Below the pieces are notes generated by a model. That model was not told where the DNA came from. It searched no databases and saw only the letters and a program-made list of their open reading frames with translations. This document shows positions 7,181-8,873 of a stretch of DNA of 8,873 bases, one piece after another (position 1 is the first letter of the stretch; each line of letters begins with the position of its first letter). The stretch comes from Terriglobus sp. (GTDB lineage: Bacteria; Acidobacteriota; Terriglobia; Terriglobales; Acidobacteriaceae), in contig JAHFTZ010000043.1 of the NCBI GenBank assembly GCA_023265355.1, positions 1-8,873 on the forward strand. Reading direction: 5' to 3'. The translations under genes were made by a program, and so were the position numbers.

Positions 7181-7253
7181 TGCTCCGGTTCGCTCTTCGA
7201 GCGAGGGATGCGCTTCGCCATACATCGCAAAGAGCGCGATGTATAGAGCACCC
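7181..7253. repeat. Double-hairpin intergenic element, copy C, with exchanged second stem
   Basis: The first half matches copy A nearly base for base, including TCGCTC (7190-7195) / GAGCGA (7199-7204) and the following GGGATG. The second stem is entirely different: ATACATCGC (7220-7228) / GCGATGTAT (7236-7244), 9 bp and perfect, with a 7-nt loop. The end GCACCC (7248-7253) is again the same as in A and B. The element therefore keeps its ends and its fold while the stem sequence is replaced. Confidence 0.8.
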
Positions 7254-7257
7254 GGCC

Positions 7258-7293
7258 AAAAGCAGATCCCTCCGCTTCGGTCGGGATGACGAA
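7258..7293. repeat. Hairpin repeat R, copy 2
   Basis: This copy has the same orientation and nearly the same sequence as 1196-1232. Its outer stem is ATCCC (7266-7270) / GGGAT (7283-7287) around CCG-CTT-CGG. C7269 and G7284 replace the T-A pair of copy 1. It starts 4 nt after element C, making a composite block. No gene on either strand reads into it as a 3' end, so it cannot be a terminator for a visible gene here. Confidence 0.75.
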
Positions 7294-7401
7294 TCTTCGC
7301 TACGAGATGGCGATCTTCGCTTTGGACGACAAAAGAGGGTTTCCTTTGAGATCGGGTTCCTGCGCGGGGTGGTGGCGCGATGGTATTGTTTCGAGCGAAG
7401 C

Positions 7402-7429
7402 TATATTTTTTGTAGGGCGCATAAAGGGG
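7402..7429 (+). promoter_or_regulatory. Possible -10 box and ribosome site of the MFS gene
   Basis: TATATT (7402-7407) lies in the only AT-rich patch of the intergenic region and would give a leader of about 25 nt. No good -35 box lies at the right distance; TTGTTT at 7386-7391 is too close. AAAGGGG (7423-7429), 9 nt before the ATG at 7439, is a clear ribosome site and decides that start over the second ATG eight codons later. The -10 call is weak; the ribosome site is strong. Confidence 0.4.
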
Positions 7430-7438
7430 TGAGAGCGG

Positions 7439-8785
7439 ATGAAGTCGGCACAGGGTAAGGCAATGTTTCTGCTGGTGAAGAGCGCGATCACCGGCGCCCT
7501 GGGCGGGTTGCTCTTCGGCTTCGATACGGCGGTGATCGCGGGCGTGATCTCCGCGCTGCAGATCCAGTTTCACCTGACGGACTGGCAGAAGGGTCTGACG
7601 GTCGCGATTGCGCTCTACGGCACGGTGATCGGAGCGATTTTCAGCGGCATGCTGGGGCAGAAGCTGGGGAGCCGCAGCGCGTTGCGCATCATGGGTGTGC
7701 TTTACGTTCTCTCCGCTGTTGGTTGCGCGTTTGCCGGTGGATGGTGGATGTTCCTGGCGTTCCGGTTTCTGGGCGGGTTGGGGATTGGCGGATCGTCGGT
7801 GCTGGGGCCTGTCTATATTGCTGAGCTTGCTCCGGCGAAGTGGCGCGGTCGCCTGGTGGGGATGTTCCAGTTCAATGTCGTGGTGGGTATTTTGCTGGCG
7901 TATCTTTCGAATGCGATTGTGGCGCACTTCATGCTGGGCGCGCTGGAGTGGCGTGTGCAGATTGGCGTTGGTATCGCACCGGCGATTCTGTTCCTGGTGA
8001 TGCTGCTGAGTGTGCCGCAGAGCTCGCGCTGGCTGGTGACGCAGAACCGGCTGGATGAGGCGCATCTCGTGCTGCAGAGGATGGGCTCGCCGGATTCGCA
8101 GGCCGAGGTGGATGCGATTGTGGAGTCGATCCGCGCAGAGGGTGGAGCGAGCCATCAGTCTCTCTTTCAGAGGCGGTATCTGTTGTTGATCTTCCTGGCG
8201 GTTTCGATCGGGTTGTTCAATCAGCTCAGCGGCATCAACGCGATTCTGTATTACGTGAACGATATCTTCGCGAGTGCGGGCTTCAACCACATCTCTTCGA
8301 ACTTCCAGGCGGTGGCGATTGGGTTTGGGAACCTGCTGGGAACGTTCCTCGGCATCTCGATTATTGATAAGGTGGGGCGTAAGACGTTGTTGCTCGCGGG
8401 CGCTGTGGGGACGGCTCTGTGCCTGCTGGGTGTGGGGTATGTGTTTCATACGAACTCGCACCAGAAGCTGCTGCTGCCGCTGCTGGTGGGTTACATCGTC
8501 TTCTTTGCGGCGTCGCAGGGCGCGGTGATCTGGGTGTATCTGTCAGAGCTGTTTCCGACGAATGTGCGATCGAAGGGGCAGAGCCTGGGATCGAGTTCGC
8601 ACTGGATTGCGAATGCGATTATTGCGAATGTGTTTCCGGTGATGGCGGCGTACTCGAAGTCGATCCCGTTCTTTTTCTTTGCGGGTATGGTGGTGCTGCA
8701 GTTCTTCGTGGTGCTGTTTGTGTATCCGGAGACGAAGGGGCGTTCGCTGGAGACGATGGGGCAGCACTTGGGACTTCACGGATAA
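7439..8785 (+). CDS. Sugar-porter MFS transporter (XylE/GLUT type)
   Basis: This inner-membrane transporter has 448 residues, twelve predicted helices and the sugar-porter signatures in order: FGFDTAVIAG (26-35, Asp29 in the place of XylE Asp27), ELAPAKWRGRLV (129-140), PQSSRWLV (193-200), NQLSGINAILYY (261-272), DKVGRKTLLLAG (310-321), IWVYLSELFPTNVRSKG (364-380) and PETKGRSLE (430-438). It most likely takes up a monosaccharide by H+ symport. Q262, N267 and W365 line up with the XylE/GLUT sugar-binding residues. Two departures stand out: the usual QQ before SGIN is NQ (N261), and the first inter-helix motif reads GQKLGSRS (73-80), lacking the usual acidic residue and GRR/GRK. The start is supported by AAAGGGG. 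The next gene begins within 12 nt of the stop, so the two form an operon diverging from the leftward genes. Confidence 0.93.
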   Translation: MKSAQGKAMFLLVKSAITGALGGLLFGFDTAVIAGVISALQIQFHLTDWQKGLTVAIALYGTVIGAIFSGMLGQKLGSRSALRIMGVLYVLSAVGCAFAGGWWMFLAFRFLGGLGIGGSSVLGPVYIAELAPAKWRGRLVGMFQFNVVVGILLAYLSNAIVAHFMLGALEWRVQIGVGIAPAILFLVMLLSVPQSSRWLVTQNRLDEAHLVLQRMGSPDSQAEVDAIVESIRAEGGASHQSLFQRRYLLLIFLAVSIGLFNQLSGINAILYYVNDIFASAGFNHISSNFQAVAIGFGNLLGTFLGISIIDKVGRKTLLLAGAVGTALCLLGVGYVFHTNSHQKLLLPLLVGYIVFFAASQGAVIWVYLSELFPTNVRSKGQSLGSSSHWIANAIIANVFPVMAAYSKSIPFFFFAGMVVLQFFVVLFVYPETKGRSLETMGQHLGLHG

Positions 8786-8797
8786 ATGAGGAAGACG

Positions 8798-8873
8798 ATG
8801 ATGGGACGGAGTCTTGGAGTGGCCGCGCTGTGTTTGAGCGCGGCCTTTGTGCAGGCGCAGGGTGGTTCGAAAA
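8798..8873 (+). CDS. Start of an exported protein, truncated by the window
   Basis: Twenty-five codons are visible. They form a Sec-type signal peptide: MMGR, the hydrophobic stretch SLGVAALCLSAAFV, then VQA with cleavage before QGGSK. I chose the ATG at 8798 because GAGGA (8788-8792) lies at the right distance; the neighbouring ATG at 8801 is nearly as good. An in-frame ATG at 8786 directly abuts the TAA of the MFS gene but has no ribosome site of its own. Tight packing behind a sugar porter would suit an exported glycoside hydrolase or similar enzyme, but nothing in the visible part shows the function. Confidence 0.7.
   Translation, partial: MMGRSLGVAALCLSAAFVQAQGGSK

Larger units (their letters stand above)
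7103..7438. other. Divergent intergenic region between the TIM-barrel and MFS genes
   Basis: This gap of 336 nt holds no convincing gene. Reading from the left it contains a possible leftward promoter (7131-7160), double-hairpin element C (7181-7253), hairpin repeat R2 (7258-7293), about 90 nt with no feature I can identify, and an AT-rich patch (7401-7413) in front of the MFS gene. Open frames crossing it translate repeat sequence and have no protein character. Confidence 0.8.

Noticed and set aside
1196..7293. Repeated sequences as a CRISPR array
   Set aside because: The copies lie kilobases apart or are of different families, with no regular spacers.
7387..7403. TTCG-AG-CGAA inverted repeat as a LacI-type operator before the MFS gene
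   Set aside because: Only four bases per arm, no CG centre typical of the family, and no regulator gene in view.
7157..8461. Minus-strand frame of 434 codons opposite the MFS gene
   Set aside because: Arg/His/Gln-rich, no motifs, and its C-terminal end translates repeats R2 and C. The MFS gene on the other strand is certain.

Overview
The window looks like a chromosomal carbohydrate-use region from a soil acidobacterium (Terriglobia/Acidobacteriaceae type). This is an inference from the GC-rich coding sequence, the mix of families (Tat-exported sugar-isomerase-like TIM barrel, PQQ dehydrogenase carrying its own cytochrome c, SGLT-type symporter, sugar-porter MFS protein) and the small hairpin repeats scattered between genes. 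No rRNA, tRNA, CRISPR array, transposase or integrase gene is visible.

Layout: six genes read leftwards and two read rightwards from a divergent intergenic region at 7103-7438. In transcription order the leftward genes are: a Tat-signal TIM-barrel isomerase/epimerase-like protein (7102-6242); an unrecognised, lower-GC four-helix membrane protein (6070-5708); an exported PQQ-dependent dehydrogenase with a cytochrome c domain inside the propeller sequence (5582-3468); a Na+/solute symporter of SSS type (3271-1550); a 92-residue two-helix membrane protein 20 nt behind it (1529-1251); and an L-fucose/arabinose-isomerase-related protein cut off by the window edge (1108-1). Rightwards are a sugar-porter MFS transporter (7439-8785) and the signal-peptide start of another exported protein (8798 onward), packed tightly behind it.

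A reasonable reading, which is inference, is a module that oxidises or isomerises a sugar or sugar derivative in the periplasm (PQQ dehydrogenase, Tat-exported TIM barrel), imports it by Na+ symport or MFS transport, and continues with a cytoplasmic ketol-isomerase-like step. The substrate cannot be read from the sequence.

The least ordinary content is between the genes. Three copies of a roughly 60-75 bp double-hairpin element (A 3373-3446, B 6155-6213, C 7181-7253) and two copies of a 36-37 bp hairpin element (R1 1196-1232, R2 7258-7293) occupy the gaps. The two R copies differ at just two positions, and these pair with each other (T-A against C-G). A and C share one half of the element but have unrelated, still perfectly paired, second stems. 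Selection or a copying mechanism therefore seems to keep the folded shape. Three of the five copies sit 24-35 nt behind a stop codon.
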